NCBI GenBank assembly: GCA_020091685.1
Contig: CM034613.1
Span: 827,345-891,344, forward strand
DNA length: 64,000 nt
DNA from: Lutjanus erythropterus
Lineage: Eukaryota > Chordata > Actinopteri > Lutjaniformes > Lutjanidae
Direction: 5' to 3'
The notes beneath the pieces are model-generated. The model was not told the DNA's origin. It searched no databases and saw only the letters and a program-made list of their open reading frames with translations. Position 1 is the stretch's first letter. Every line of letters starts with the position of its first letter. The translations under genes were made by a program, and so were the position numbers. This document shows positions 9,670 to 21,780 of this stretch, one piece after another.

Positions 9670-12669
9670 CTCCGAAGTTTTTGGAGATGTGTCATCCTGC
9701 TAATGACGGCCAGCATACCTCGCCAACTGGCAAGATGACCGGGCTATTAGCATTCATGTTACCCCACTAAAAACAGCCTTATCCCGGCATGACCTTTTGA
9801 AATCGGCCACTGGCTCTGATATCTCTGTAGAAGTAAAACGAGATATAATTTGTTTTTTCTCACATTTAAACCAAAAGATAGAAGGTTGTGTTTTATATCA
9901 TATTTCGTTTTATTTCAAATATACATTAATGGTGAAAATAACTGGAAGTGGGTAAGCCAAGACAAGCTGAGATGGTGACATCATCAAGTACGCTACAGTC
10001 CCAATAGCAGAATGACCGTCCTGTGTCCTCCCGTCCTCGAGAGACTGTACTCCCAAATCGAACTTGCTAAGTCCGAACTTGGCGTACTTGGTATTGAGAA
10101 ACAGTGACAGAGGACCGGAGCAGGGGGGTCCTGCATAGATCCCGCCACGACAATTTTGCTGGCCTTAGTATTTCCTGTGTTTTATTTTGTTCATTATTGT
10201 TAGATTTAGTGTTGATGTGTGTGACAGACGTGTATTGGACATTTCCATATTTTATGGGATGGGTGGCAACCCTACTGACCTGTGGACACCTACCAGATGA
10301 TGAGCATTTCCTTTTGAAAAAATGCATTTGTGCATCGAGCTGTGGCAGGAAGTGTCAAAAAACTGTCACACAAAGTGAAGTTTACAGCTGTTTGTAACGG
10401 CAGGCTCAACAGTCTGTATACAAATGTGTTTTGATGAAAGCAAATACTTATAAAGACATTTATTTAAAAAAATATTTGTGTCCATCAAAACTACATTTGG
10501 CAATTTTCCTTGTGGATATGTGGATTTTTTACACTTATATAGGCAGTGGTGATGAAGATAGTCAATGAAATGAGAGCAGCAGAAGTGCTGGGACAGCTGT
10601 TAAAGGTCCCATATTATGCAAAATGCACTTTTTCAAGGTTTTCCAGTGATAATATGTGTCTGCCTGTAGGCTCCCCTGATATGAGAACAGTCCTCTCTCT
10701 CCCTCTCTTGCTTGCTTCACCTTTCAGTGAATGTAGGCCAAAACGCTCCGTTTGGATTTGGTGCCCAATATGACATTTTAAGCAGGGAAGTGCCTCCTCT
10801 GGGCAGGCAACACTCCCTGTGCTGTGTGTCTGCGCCGCCCACTGAAAACCTGTGAGTCTGCCTCCCGGTCACCATGTATTTTTCCCGCTAATGCTGCTCC
10901 GGTAAACGAACCAAGATGTTGAAGGCACGAGCAAAGCACAGCAAGTGTTCTGTTGTTACCTGCAGGAACAAGAACAAAGTCTTCATCTATTCTCTTTGTC
11001 TGACCCAGAGAAGACCCAGTGGATTCATTTTATTTTTAAGGAAAATGTCCCCACAACACTAGATAAAGTGTTGTGTGTGTGTGTGTGCTACCCATTTTAC
11101 TGCGGACTGCTTCTTCATCTACGGTCAGTACAAAGCAGGATTCACTTCAAAACTGAAGCTCAAGGATGGATCAGTACCGACTGTGACATAACTGCAGACA
11201 TGGCAGTGGTAAGTTTTATCATCTTTATGCTGCTTTACTGTGTATTTAGCCGCTCATCCTGCCGTTAGCATCGTGGCTAATATGTAAGCATCTACTGTGT
11301 GCTCACACGCTGGAGTATAATATTGAGGGAGAGTCAAGATAATCTGTGTGAACGTAAAGCCTCATATGAAGCCAGTTAACAAAACAGAATAGTAAGTTTG
11401 ATGCTGGTGACTGTTTTTCATGTCAGTTCTTGTGCGTCTTCATATTGCTGGGTTTGTGTTATCGTCTCTGTTTGTATGGACGCCTCCTCTCTCCTCTGCC
11501 TGGTGATGCTGTGTAACTTAGATTAGCATCAAGTGTCTCATACCTGAAATGTGTAGTGACCTGCTGCAAAATCAAGCCGAGAAACTTGTGTTCAGACTAA
11601 ATCAGGTGTTGTGATTAGTGCAGTAGGGTTGTGTTTGTCTGTGCTTAGAATGTAAGAACCAAAATAATAAGAAAGCAATTTTAATTTCTCTGGTTCAACA
11701 GCTTCCTCACCAACACCACCTCCTCCTCTATTCAGAGTTTACGGTGCTTCAACACTGATGCACTAAAGGACAACAGTACAGTAACAGTAGTCTTGCATTA
11801 CATTACAAACAACACAGTGGGGGTGCAGGACATGCAGGAGGAGGAGAGGGACGCGTCCATAATGACGACTGTTTTGATTTGATATCAATACAATTCATAA
11901 AATGTGACTACATGGGTTATCAGTTTTTACTCACAAAAATGGCATTGTAACAATGACCAAGTCACACATATAGTATCTGTTATTATAAATATATTAGGCC
12001 ATAGCAGTGTATGATTGCATATATTGTCTCAGTAGCATCTTGGTGTTGTTACAGTTACAGTGTAATGCGATGAGATAATTGATTCTTAATACTTACTGGT
12101 TTTGAAATGCTGCACTGCAACATATCACATTTTTCTTTCATTTAGTTTTTTGTTTTTTAACTAGGATGAAATTTGTTTCCTATGAATTGTAGGAATTTCA
12201 AAAGAAAAATGGAGAAGATAAATAAGGACTGTGAGAAGATCCAGAGGTGGATGCAGCGCAGAAACCACATCTACTGGACTGCAGCCTCATCAGCCACCAG
12301 GCCAGAGAGAGTGATGAAATGGACCTCCATCCTGAACTATGTGCAGGACATCCAGAGACATGAAGACCTCCTCATTATTTACATCTTTGATTTTCTCTGT
12401 ACTGCTGTACTTTCAGACTCTGCCTGGCTGTCATGTATTACAGTGAAACTGCTGACAAACCACCATCTTTGAGAAATTGTTTCTGGACCCGGTGCCAGAC
12501 AGGGATGAAGATCCAGAGGACCTGAGTCCACAGTATGAGGAGCCAGACAAGGAGAAGGTCATCGCCAGCTGTCTGTCCTGGTTCAACTAAGGGGAGGTCT
12601 GAATCCAACATAGAGGCCCTGGGTGTCAGGAAACGTGGTGCCAATCCTAAGAACCAGACAGGCTTTGAC
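9670..12669 (+). repeat. Segmental duplication, copy A (about 3.0 kb)
   Basis: Nearly every part matches 23184-25776 in the same order and orientation, from GGAGATG.GTCATCC...CAGCATAC to AGAACCAGACAGGCTTTGAC. The flanks differ. The copy contains a THAP-type transposase remnant plus about 0.9 kb of sequence to its left. Copies differ by substitutions and many short indels; copy B is about 400 bp shorter. Confidence 0.9.
10599..12640 (+). pseudogene. THAP-domain DNA transposon remnant (copy A), internally deleted
   Basis: TTAAAGGTCCCATATTATGC at 10599 matches a common fish TTAA-flanked element end. A first exon starts at ATG 10917 (MLKARAKHSKCSVVTCRNKN), the start of a THAP zinc finger (C-x4-C). 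After a frameshift it continues with TQWIHFIFKENVPTTLDK, a degenerate C..HF..DCF block and LKDGS-VPT, then a GTAAGTTT donor near 11209. A later block around 12190-12360 encodes EKIQRWMQRRNHIYWTAAS and KWTSILNYVQDIQRHED, and then LFLDPVPDRDEDPEDLSPQY near 12478-12540; I associate these with the C-terminal part of fish THAP transposases. The DDE core between them is missing. Stops and frameshifts make it non-functional. Confidence 0.65.
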
Positions 12670-12881
12670 CATTGCAGGCTCTATGGCAAATATAACGGAG
12701 GCGATTGAGAAAGTCAGCGATAGGATGCGACAGCGTGGACCAACTTCCGGTTTTCAAAATGAAATGTGGGTTATTGAAAGGCAGTAAAGAGACATGTCAG
12801 TGTGATCCTGCACTGGCTTTGAATTATTATGTCACATGGCCTAAAGGCTATTGACAAAAATTATGATTTTATTAAAACATT

Positions 12882-12884
<3 letters not shown>

Positions 12885-12923
<39 letters not shown>
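12885..12923. repeat. (AC)n microsatellite
   Basis: An uninterrupted AC dinucleotide run of about 19 units. Confidence 0.95.
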
Positions 12924-12927
<4 letters not shown>

Positions 12928-12929
12928 TG

Positions 12930-13502
12930 GCTGTATCTCAACAGTAGGAGTAGTACAATGATCCTGCACTGATTTAGTGTCATTTGATCACATGACCTGG
13001 ATGCTATTTCATTTTAAAAATCAGTGTATGATCATAGTATGTTACTTATGATATTTTATCATACAGTATCATATGTAAGATACTATGATCATGATCACCT
13101 CTCTTTTAATCAATTTTAATATTTCTCTTATTTCTTTAGTAATTTTCTAATGTAAATATTAGCTTTTAGCTCAATAGCTCCCAGGTCATGTGACCAAATG
13201 ACTCAAAATCAGTGCAGGACCATTGTACTACACTGGCTGGTTGAGATACACCTTTTTTATTACATTCCAACACTCCTGTTGACTCCTCCAATCATTTTGT
13301 CTTGAAATAGAAGGGCAAGCACAGGTGTAAGGAATGATATATTAATTATGGGTAACATTCCATTTAGGTGTATAGAGTTGCTGCTGCTGTTACTTGTGTT
13401 GTGTGCTGGCTCACTGGAGCATGGATGTTTATATGAGAACATAAGACATTGTGGTGAAAAGTTACAGCACTTGCAATTTATGGTATTTTTAGTGTCCTAT
13501 AA
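12930..13502. other. AT-rich intergenic sequence with palindromic words
   Basis: ATGATCATAGTATGTTACTT and GATACTATGATCATGATCAC form a loose inverted pair at 13028-13100. No gene is visible. Confidence 0.4.
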
Positions 13503-13622
13503 ATCTACAGTAATCTTTGAAAGAAAGTTACAATTACAAATATAATATAATTACAGTTATACAAATATAATTACAGTTATATGTGTAATTGTAACTTTCT
13601 TTCAAAGATTGCTGTACATGTA
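13503..13622. repeat. Long AT-rich hairpin
   Basis: CTACAGTAATCTTTGAAAGA followed by AAGTTACAATTACA is mirrored by TGTAATTGTAACTT followed by TCTTTCAAAGATTGCTGTAC. The loop holds a duplicated ATAATTACAGTTATA word. It may be the fused ends of a MITE. Confidence 0.75.
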
Positions 13623-14030
13623 GGACTGCTTTAGAAAATTACTCAAGGCATAACCTGAGATGTCACATACAGTACATGGCTGACCATAAGTCCCTTTTTC
13701 TCATATCGATCTCTCTTCCAACAGGATACACTGAGACAGCACTTGATGGAGAGACTTCTCACCAGACTGCAATCTGCCTTAAACCAGCAAACCACTAAAT
13801 TTGGATTATTTAGAGTTCCTGTCTCTGCCATGATCTTATACTCTTTAGATCATTCTCTGAGCAGATAGGGGTGTATCAGAGATCACAGAGGCACTCCAAG
13901 ACTCCATCATGTTGTCCAGAGCGAAATTAATGCCAGCTCTATGCCTATTGTGGAACAGGAAACAGAAGTTGGTCCAGGTCCTGGTCACTCAAAATTTTAA
14001 TACAAAAAGAAAAAAATTAAGATTTACACT
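13623..14030. other. Intergenic, likely degraded transposon sequence
   Basis: Only short frames are seen. Sequence at 13860-13990 probably belongs to the 5' side of the integrase-type element that follows. Confidence 0.3.
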
Positions 14031-14563
14031 ACACATCTGCCAGTCTTCTGCATTGCAAAAATGCCTTGGTGTTTCTCGAAGAACTGTTTACACAGGAGAA
14101 TGCAAGAATTTGGCTTATCAGTAAGAGGATCATACAGTTCTGTGACTGACCAAGAACTTGACAGCATAATTTCAGGCATTAAAATTCAGATGCCAAATGC
14201 TGGATACCGAATGGTTCAAGGCCATCTAGTTTCACTGGGCCTTCGTGATTCAGTGGGTGGAGAATGATGGCCTCCATGCACCGAAAGTTGATGCTGTGGG
14301 ATCTTCTCACGGATCCTAGAACTGGTGTGTAGCTAAGAAGTTATTCTGTCTCGTGGCTCTCTCCCTGGTCCATATTGACACAACTATAAATTGATAAGGT
14401 AGAGTAAAATAGCCTGTAAATGCAATTATCTACATACAGAATGTTGGGAGTGGAGCTGCGTCATATGTTTAGGAACAGCCTTAGTTATATTTCAACCTTT
14501 TCTCCCTCTTGAACAGGTACAATATTGTGATCTTCGGTGGAGTTGACGATACTCAAGGAAGGT
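14031..14563 (+). pseudogene. Integrase-core (rve-type) DNA transposase remnant
   Basis: The plus strand encodes a helix-turn-helix start (KCLGVSRRTVYRRMQEFGLS with one frame change), then SYSSVTDQELDSIISGIKIQ, then PNAGYRMVQGHLVSLGLR. Further on are LVHIDTTIN near 14370-14395, in the position of the LWHIDGNHK first catalytic aspartate block of this fish family, and YNIVIFGGVDD near 14518-14550, after a GAACAG acceptor. The order matches integrase-like transposases of the IS3EU/Ginger kind found in fish. Frameshifts and stops separate the blocks and the rest of the catalytic core is missing. Confidence 0.65.
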
Positions 14564-15245
14564 AATTGATTTTTGTGTATGCGTATGCGCGTTAATGTCA
14601 TCAGCTTAATATAGATTGTTTTTGAATTCCAAATTAGACCTTAATATGCATATTGTTAAGATCTCAACATCCACAGGGCATAGCAGACCTGAAATCCTAA
14701 TTGGCTGTTTAGGATGTGTCTTTTATCATTGTGAGTTCATACAAATTGTGTGTAGTTTGTCTCCAGCTCTGCAGAAGAATTCTTCCATTACAGAACTCCT
14801 TGACCATTGTTTGGCATAAAAATGCTGCCAACAATCTGAGTGCTAAGACATCATTATACAAACCCCACAGCTAAGCTATGAATAGAATAATTGCATTAGC
14901 CAATATATGTTAGTATGGAATTCTGCTAAGATAAAATAATGATCACATCTAATTATTCTTTCATACACAAAAATCTTAAATAGAAATGATTTGACTTAAT
15001 ATAACCTTGTCTAAATAGGCTGCAATCAATCGTTGTATTTCAAACATTCACATTACTATTACTTGCAGGAAGTACTTAAAAATACAAAGCATTTCATGTT
15101 GCTGACTCAGTTTTTCAGTTTTTAACTGTAAGTGTTAAGTAGTCCTAATTCATATCTGCTCGCCTTCCTGTCCTACAGAGTAATAATTGGATGCAGTCGA
15201 ATGTATAGTTGTGTATTTCAGATTGACAGTTTGAGTGTCTGACTT
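14564..15245. other. AT-rich sequence, no gene recognised
   Basis: Possible tail of the preceding element; a short stretch near 14760-14815 (CCAGCTCTGCAGAAG) may be exon debris. Nothing certain. Confidence 0.3.
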
Positions 15246-15249
15246 CTCT

Positions 15250-15780
15250 AACCAATTTAAAGGACCAGTGTGTAATAACTACGGGAATATATTGACATAA
15301 ATGGAATATATTATACATAAGTATGCTATTTATTATTATCAATCAACTTATACTCATAATCTTTATGTTTGCATTACCTTAGAAATAGCCATTTATAGTT
15401 ACATACTGTTGGTCGTTTCTTACGAGGTCATCCACGCCATGTTTTCTGCGCTGATGAGCTGCCATGTAAACTCGCAGCAAATACATTAAGAGGAGGACAG
15501 ACAGCGGCGTTTACTGGCAAACTATCTTGTTTTCTGAAGGCTGACAGCCACAGTTTTGACCACGATCAGCATTATTTACCACAAAGAAGCAGACTGTTCT
15601 TGTTCTCAAAGTGAAAACATGAAGAAAACAAACGGCAGCGAGAGAGAAGACAGAAAACAAGGACTAACATCGTGTGCTATGAAATCACTGATTTATTTTT
15701 CACAGCACGAAGCCTCTTTTCGCTGGACAGGTAATTCATCCTACACATTTCACTTTATTATGAGATAGTTAGCTACACTA
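15250..15780 (+). repeat. Dispersed fish repeat (AAAGGACCAGTGTGTAA type)
   Basis: AAAGGACCAGTGTGTAATAA at 15260 resembles the terminus of a widespread teleost MITE family. The following half kilobase, with GGAGGACAGACAGCGGC and CACGAAGCCTCTTTTCGCTG, looks like its interior. The right end was not defined. Confidence 0.45.
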
Positions 15781-16445
15781 TAAATACGGACATAACGCTA
15801 ATTATCTACACAGCAACGTTCATCTGTGTTTCTGTCGATAATATGTGTTTGTACCACGATCGTAATTTTGCATGTTGTTTCAAAAGTATGATCAGGGGCT
15901 GAAATATCCGTGTTGAGATTATTCACGGCTGCCCAAGGCTGTGTCTATAAATGTAGAGCTAATGTGGCTGCAGCTGACTGCTGGTTTATGAGTTATAGTT
16001 ATAATTCAGTGTGGTTAATGTCCAGGTGAGCCAATCCTCTCTGCAACTCATTTAATAGGACAAATGTGATCAAACGTCACGTTGCTTATTCATTCATTAT
16101 AATGATGTAAGATATATGTAAAGTTACTGTATTACATCAGGGGTATTTAACCATTGTTGGCTAAGAGTATGTGAGTTTTCATCAAAGCAAAATAAGAAAA
16201 AAATCAAAACTTGTTTTCACTAATTAGTGCCTCATATCTGGATGATGGCTGCTAATCAACTGAATCATCAGGTGTGGTTTTTGTTTGGGATGAAAATTCT
16301 GCGACTCTAACATCTTCATGGAATATAGTTGAATACTCCTGTATGACATCACTATGTATATTTTGTTTCCTCCTAATGGCAGCAAGGTAGAAGGACAGTC
16401 CATTCTCCTTAACTAGCTGAAAGACACTGTAAGTCATTTGGGATG
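15781..16445. other. AT-rich intergenic sequence
   Basis: No gene or clear repeat boundary is seen. The 65-codon minus frame at 16252-16449 shows no family resemblance. Confidence 0.4.
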
Positions 16446-16552
16446 CCACGATGGAGGAGACTTGGACCAGATGACCCCAGAAGGTTCACTTTGTGCCCCC
16501 ATGCATGGATCTCACACCAGAACTGGTGCAGACACAAGCCAGAGAGGTCTAC
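16446..16552 (+). pseudogene. Possible C-terminal exon of a transposase-derived gene
   Basis: DDPRRF, followed in another frame by VPPCMDLTPELVQTQAREVY, is bounded by a clean GTAAGTG donor at about 16553. DDPRR(L/F)..APVPPP-type tails occur at the end of Kolobok-like fish transposases, so this may be debris of such a gene. The match is short and needs a frame change. Confidence 0.3.
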
Positions 16553-16719
16553 GTAAGTGACACACATTTATTTGCCTTTAATGTGGAATATTAACCTGCC
16601 CTGTAAATTATACTTTTGGTGAAATATTAGTATTTACACTGCATAAAAACCAAATAATATTCTAACTAAATGCATCTTGACACTGTCTTCAACAGGACTG
16701 ACACTCAGTACAGCTGCTG

Positions 16720-17700
16720 ATTTGGAATGAATTAGACAGGAAGTCACCGTGTTTCATCCAACAACAAAGAGCTGAATCAGTGTGTTTCTCAGGAGGACCA
16801 CAGGATGAAAGAGCTGGAGCTCAATGATAACCTCCAGAACCTCACAACGTTTAGTGTTCAAACAGACAAATGTCTCAACAGCTTCTTCTGTCTTTATCCA
16901 AGTCAGCTCTGATGAGGACAGAAAAGTTGTCAAAATGTTTGTGTTTGTTGACTAAAAGCTGTGTTATGATTGTACACCAACATTTCTCCTTCTATTCACA
17001 ACACAAAGCAAAGTGTTCTTTTTATATTTATCTTTTCACTCAAACTGTGAGGTACAGCTGTCCTCTGTAAGGATAATACACATTACTGTAACTGAAGTAG
17101 AAATGAAAATTTACAGACATTGCAGGAAGTATTGTCATGATTACTGTATAATTGCAAGCATGTTTATATGTATATCACTGCAAAAATAAATCATGTACAT
17201 CTGATGATCAACTTTTTTTATATTTATTGTCCACATTTCAGCCAAATAAATAGCCTAATAATATCAACATGTAAACAACAAATGTCATGTAATAAGTAGC
17301 TCAAACAGGTGATTCTCAGTCAGGACCACAGAATGATAAACTCACAGCTTTTAGTCTTCAGTTCAAACATTGAATGTCTCAGCTTCTTCTGTCTTTATCA
17401 AAGCAACTTGAGATAGAACAAGCTGCAGAAATGTTTGTCTGTCTGAACACTAAAAGCTGGAGGTTTATGATTATCAGACAGCATTTCTCCTTGTATTGTC
17501 AAGACTGACAGGGATGACCAAGACTGTTTGTATAAATAATTTATATTGCTGATGTCATTTTTGTCAGTGGTGTTTTTTGTGTGTTTTTTTTTTTTTTTAG
17601 ATTAATCTTGACCCTGTAATGATAATATACATTAGTGAAGCCTGAAGTGGTCATGAAAATGTACCAACACTGCAGGAAAGAACTTCATATAAAAGTACAT
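16720..17700. repeat. Two diverged tandem copies of about 450 bp
   Basis: The unit at about 16780-17180 (TCTCAACAGCTTCTTCTGTC, CTAAAAGCTG, ATTTCTCCTT, GCAGGAAGTATTG) recurs at about 17290-17700 (TCTCAGCTTCTTCTGTCTTT, CTAAAAGCTG, ATTTCTCCTT, GCAGGAAAGAAC). No coding frame is conserved between them. Confidence 0.7.
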
Positions 17701-17939
17701 ATTTATATGGATATAATAATAAATACAGCAGGTATATCTAATTATTATCATTTATTAATTGTACTTACAATTCAATGTAACATTGAATTACAAATAATGG
17801 ACTAAATAAATAAACTATACATGTAATATTAGCAGAAAAATATGAAAATATGGAACATACTCTGCAATATATAAATAAATAATTTATATAATCTAGAACA
17901 AATAAAAATTTTGTTTGATTCCTGATGTTATATACACAG

Positions 17940-18140
17940 GTTAGTGAGTACTTGTGGTCCTGTATTGACACTCCAGAGGGCCTGGAAGGAAACTCAGATT
18001 CTGGGTATGAAACCTGTCTGATGTCCAGTGGGATCAGAGAACTTGTCCCTGATGCTCAAAACACAGCAGCTGGGGATGACAAGTCATTTCCTGCACTAAA
18101 GAGCCATGTAGCCAAAATAAAATGCCTACAGGCTGTGTAA
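17940..18140 (+). CDS. Possible exon of unknown gene (low confidence)
   Basis: An acceptor-like ATACACAG precedes about 66 open codons (SEYLWSCIDTPEGLEGNSDS ... KIKCLQAV) ending in TAA. The composition is coding-like and richer in GC than the flanks. No family was recognised and no partner exon was found. It may belong to a transposon such as the integrase-type element at 14 kb. Confidence 0.25.
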   Translation, partial: VSEYLWSCIDTPEGLEGNSDSGYETCLMSSGIRELVPDAQNTAAGDDKSFPALKSHVAKIKCLQAV

Positions 18141-18658
18141 TCGATACTCCCGTTGTCAACCCCAGCCCTCTCAACATGTTCCTACAGTTACCACAAGTAC
18201 ACCATGATACCCTGGTAAAGGTGAGGCACCATGTCTGAGCTGATGCATCATCAGGGCATCAAACAGTCCTGTCTGCCTCCTCAGGAGCTGATGAGTGTAG
18301 CTGCCTGTGCTCCTCCAGGGTCATCTCTTCAATAAGTCTGAAGAAATAATACAGGGAAAATACATTCAAGGTTAATGAGATGTTTGATATTATGTTGATA
18401 ATATGCTAATATCACTGCAGTTTATGATGTACAGGCTGTTCAGAGTCAGAGTAACACGAGCTGAATGATGCTGTTCCTCTGCAGTATTTATTATCATTCA
18501 GTAACATCCAAGTAATGATGACTTACACCTGAGATTACTCGTTACTCTCAGATTACTCATCAGAAGACACACGACACCAACATCGCTACATGAAGAGAAC
18601 AGAGCTGAAATATAACTTTGTGTTGGATTAGTATAATAAAGTATTTTCTAATACATAC

Positions 18659-18870
18659 CTTCATTTGGAAAACTCCAAATCGCTCCTCTTCATCCTCCAG
18701 CAAGCTTCTGCTCTGGTTGCCCCCACACCTCTCCTCACCTGGCCCTGACTGCACCGTAACCTTGGCCTCTCTGCTTCCTCTTTCTCGTCCTCTTCCGCTC
18801 CGTCTTTCTCTCCTCCTCCTTGTACTCTAACCCCACCCATAACTGAGACATTGACTCTGTAAACAGAGAA
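18659..18870 (-). CDS. Possible exon of unknown gene (low confidence)
   Basis: On the minus strand a purine-rich block runs to SLLEDEEERFGVFQMK and stops at a good GTATGTAT donor at 18658. Upstream frames are rich in K, R and E and contain a frameshift. It resembles a terminal repeat-associated exon; the function is unknown. Confidence 0.25.
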
Positions 18871-19265
18871 TAAATAAGCGCCCAGCCGAACTATTGTACT
18901 ATCACACTAAACAACTACAGTTACGCCAGTGTCATGGTATCACCATGCAAAGCACTCGACAAAATACGACCATATTGTGGAGCAAATAAGTTATATTTGC
19001 CATTTTACATGTTATGACCTCTAGAGCCTAACAACGAAACACGTTTTTAAAATTATCCATAAACAAACCTCAACACTGGAAAGATTAGCTGATGCGAAGC
19101 GTGACGCCATTTTGTCACGTGATGGCCTCCTTTACGCTTGAAAAGGAGAGCAGCATAGGAAATCCTCTTTGTTGCATTCTGAATTTTGATCGCTAGATGC
19201 CACTGAAAATCACTTCTCCTAAAGCACCTTGAATATTGTGTATAGTAGAGAAGGCACACAGGCTC
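18871..19265 (-). repeat. Unclassified moderately GC-rich repeat-like DNA
   Basis: The minus strand contains GTGATTTTCAGTGGCATCTAG and other words seen in fish MITEs with TAGTGGCATCTAGTGG-like interiors. Boundaries are not clear. Confidence 0.3.
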
Positions 19266-20590
19266 GTTACTGATAAACAGGCTGAGACGTACTCCAATTA
19301 AAATAAATTTTTATTAATAACAAAATAATCAAAATAATAGCAGGGGCTGGAGCTGCTGAAAGAAGAAAATGATTAAGCAATAACAGAAATAACTAGATAA
19401 AATTACTTTATTACAATATGTTAAAAGAGGCCTGGCTATAAATTCTAAAAAAAAAAAAAAAAAAAGAGTGAACAGCACAATAGTTAAACTCCAACCAACC
19501 TAAACAAAACGGAACTAAAAACTGAGCTGAGGTCACTTGGGAGAGGCAGACTACTCAGGAGGGCCTAGGGTGCTACCACTATTCACCACAAGTGGGCACA
19601 GCAAACACAGCAATCCTCAAACAGAAAAATGGAGGTCTATGGTGTCCAGTGCAACTACTCACACAAACATGAAGGACCTCACCACAGGTGCCTAGCCTCT
19701 CACCAATATGGCTCTATGCTTCTAAAGAAAACTCAAAGAAAATAATTAAAGACAACAAACAAATATATTTCAGTTAGCAGTAAAGCAAAAGAAACACAGG
19801 AGGGCAAAGCAAAAAGAACCGTATACGTATAAAAGAAAAACACAGGCAAAGTAGCAGTGGTAGGGCAGAAGGACCTGAAATAAAGGCAGAAAATACAATT
19901 AGCCGGGCTCACCACAACCATATTAAAGTTGGTGATGAACCAACCTACTGACCACCTCAAGGTCTGAGCTCTAATACACAGCAGGGCAGGATGGAAGTCA
20001 ACAGTACCTGTTTAACATTTTAATCTTCCAACAGACTAACATCCAAGTACAATTGTACACAAACAGGCTTTTGTTGGCACATACCTGGTGCGAGCAAACC
20101 TCACAGCCAACAGCAGGGACAGGGCATGAGGCAGGAAAAAGAGGAGAGAAGGCCCACAGGTGCCTTATATTCTGGCTCTGATTAGGAGGCTGGAACAAGG
20201 GAGGAGTCCAGCCAAGGCTGCATTCAACCTACTACCTGTTCTGCACTGCTGGAGGAGTCCCACCACATAGTCTGCAATTTTGATATATTTTTAATATGAG
20301 GAGAGAATAACGTCAAACAGCTGTCCACAGGTCAACCTCAACAGGACGCCTGGTAGCTGCTCTTCCCAGATATGAGATTAGCCAACATATTAGGCTATAT
20401 GATGCTATAGACATCTTAGGATCATTAGCTAGCTAGGAAGCATTCATAATTCAAACATAGTGTGGCAAGAGAGTGATCACTGACCAGGCTACTACCTTCA
20501 GAAATGAAAATAAGGCATGCCCACCACAGCTCCTCAAGGGTTATGACCACCACGGGCCCAACTCCCGTGGGCGCCCGCAGCAGTGGTATG
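19266..20590. repeat. Unclassified dispersed repeat block
   Basis: The block has an A20 run at 19448-19466, a distinct composition (CAGGAGGGCCTAGGGTGCTA, CCACAAGTGGGCACAGC) and ends near ACTCCCGTGGGCGCCCGCAG. It looks like part of a retroelement read on the minus strand, but no protein domain or terminal structure could be seen. Confidence 0.35.
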
Positions 20591-20659
20591 TTTTATTTGT
20601 GCCAGTGTTTTAGTAAAGGGGTGATCAAGAAAGCAATTAGTCATACTAAAGCTTGAAAT

Positions 20660-21521
20660 TAGACTTGCATCGATTTCAACTTTCTTAGCCGATTCCGATT
20701 TCCAATTTTTTGAGGGTCTGACCCATCGATTCCGATTTTTGGCCGGTTCCGATTTTCAGTCTTTCTAAGAACTGTAATTGACAGCATTCACAAACATTTT
20801 TGCAACTTTTCTTGTAAATATGTTCATAATAAGACACTGACTATTAATATTCATTTAATACTTTCTCCAAAATCATCCAGATTACAACCAGGCCTTATTA
20901 TAATTTTATATTAAGATTATGAATGGTGAACGTGGATCTCTCATGAGATCATCTCGCTGTGGACGCGATTTCACGTGATCTTTTGTGGAAGCGATGTAAA
21001 CAAACCGAGACTAACGCGTGCAACAGTTTGAAGTAAAACTTTGCCGTGAGAAAAACAGATGCAGAAATTAAACTAGTCTGGATGAGAAAATGTTTGAGAG
21101 ACGCATCAACACAGGTTGTTTATTCTTCACAGAACAGGAGGTGAGATTTAACTGTCCTTCTGTAACAGCAGTCTGCTGCTAGCTTGCTAGCATTAGCCTG
21201 AAGAGCTACAAAGTTTGACGTTGTTTTGCGACATTGTCAGCTGCTCTGTCTCATTGTAGACTGTCTGTCTTCTCTTATCCTGGTCTTGGAATCTGCCTGG
21301 ACACTCAGTTTCATCCATCCACACATCTTGTCAGAGTGTGTAGCTGTTATCAGCGCTTAAAAGTTGACGCCACGGTCAGTCACCGTTACATGACGTGACC
21401 ATCGCAGAACATGTGATAAATGACGGCGAGAACCGGATTTACGCACCGACGGCCACACAAGGTCAGGCCGTCCATTGAAAACTGCCCGATTCCAGCACTG
21501 CCGATTAATCGTGCAAGTCTA
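20660..21521. mobile_element. hAT non-autonomous element with 8-bp target duplication
   Basis: The left end TAGACTTGCATCGATT and right end AATCGTGCAAGTCTA form terminal inverted repeats (10 bases exact, then imperfect). Both are flanked by the direct repeat CTTGAAAT at 20652-20659 and 21522-21529. The 8-bp duplication is the hallmark of hAT insertion. The 862-bp interior has no transposase. Confidence 0.85.
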
Positions 21522-21667
21522 CTTGAAATGCTTTATTACCAATGAACACATTCTTTATTGTGCAACATTGTTGCATATAAAGTGCTGTTAATTGCTTAGA
21601 TGCTGTCACTTGATCAAATGATAAGCCAAATTTGTCGTTTAATTGCTCTATGAGAGCTAACATACCA

Positions 21668-21780
21668 GCTCATCTGCATTCTCTATGAAATCAAGCATTT
21701 TGTTGGTGACCCCACATTCTGGACTGAAGTATTGAACAGCAAGGGAAACATCTTCCTGTTTCCTTTTTTATGATGCGTCC
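21668..21780 (-). pseudogene. Transposase-derived exon fragment (EDVSLAVQYFSPECGVTNKM)
   Basis: The minus strand reads DAS-stop-KRKQ and then EDVSLAVQYFSPECGVTNKM followed by LDFIENADEL, ending at a GTATGT donor. The pattern of an aspartate-serine block followed by LA(V/I)QYFSPE.GV.NK(M/L)LDFIE.AD is one I associate with fish hAT-like or zinc-finger transposase-derived genes. The in-frame stop makes this a remnant. Confidence 0.45.

Noticed and set aside
17940..17960. NLR or B30.2 exon start
   Set aside because: The reading SEYLWSCIDTPEGLEG has no PRY-SPRY or LRR pattern.
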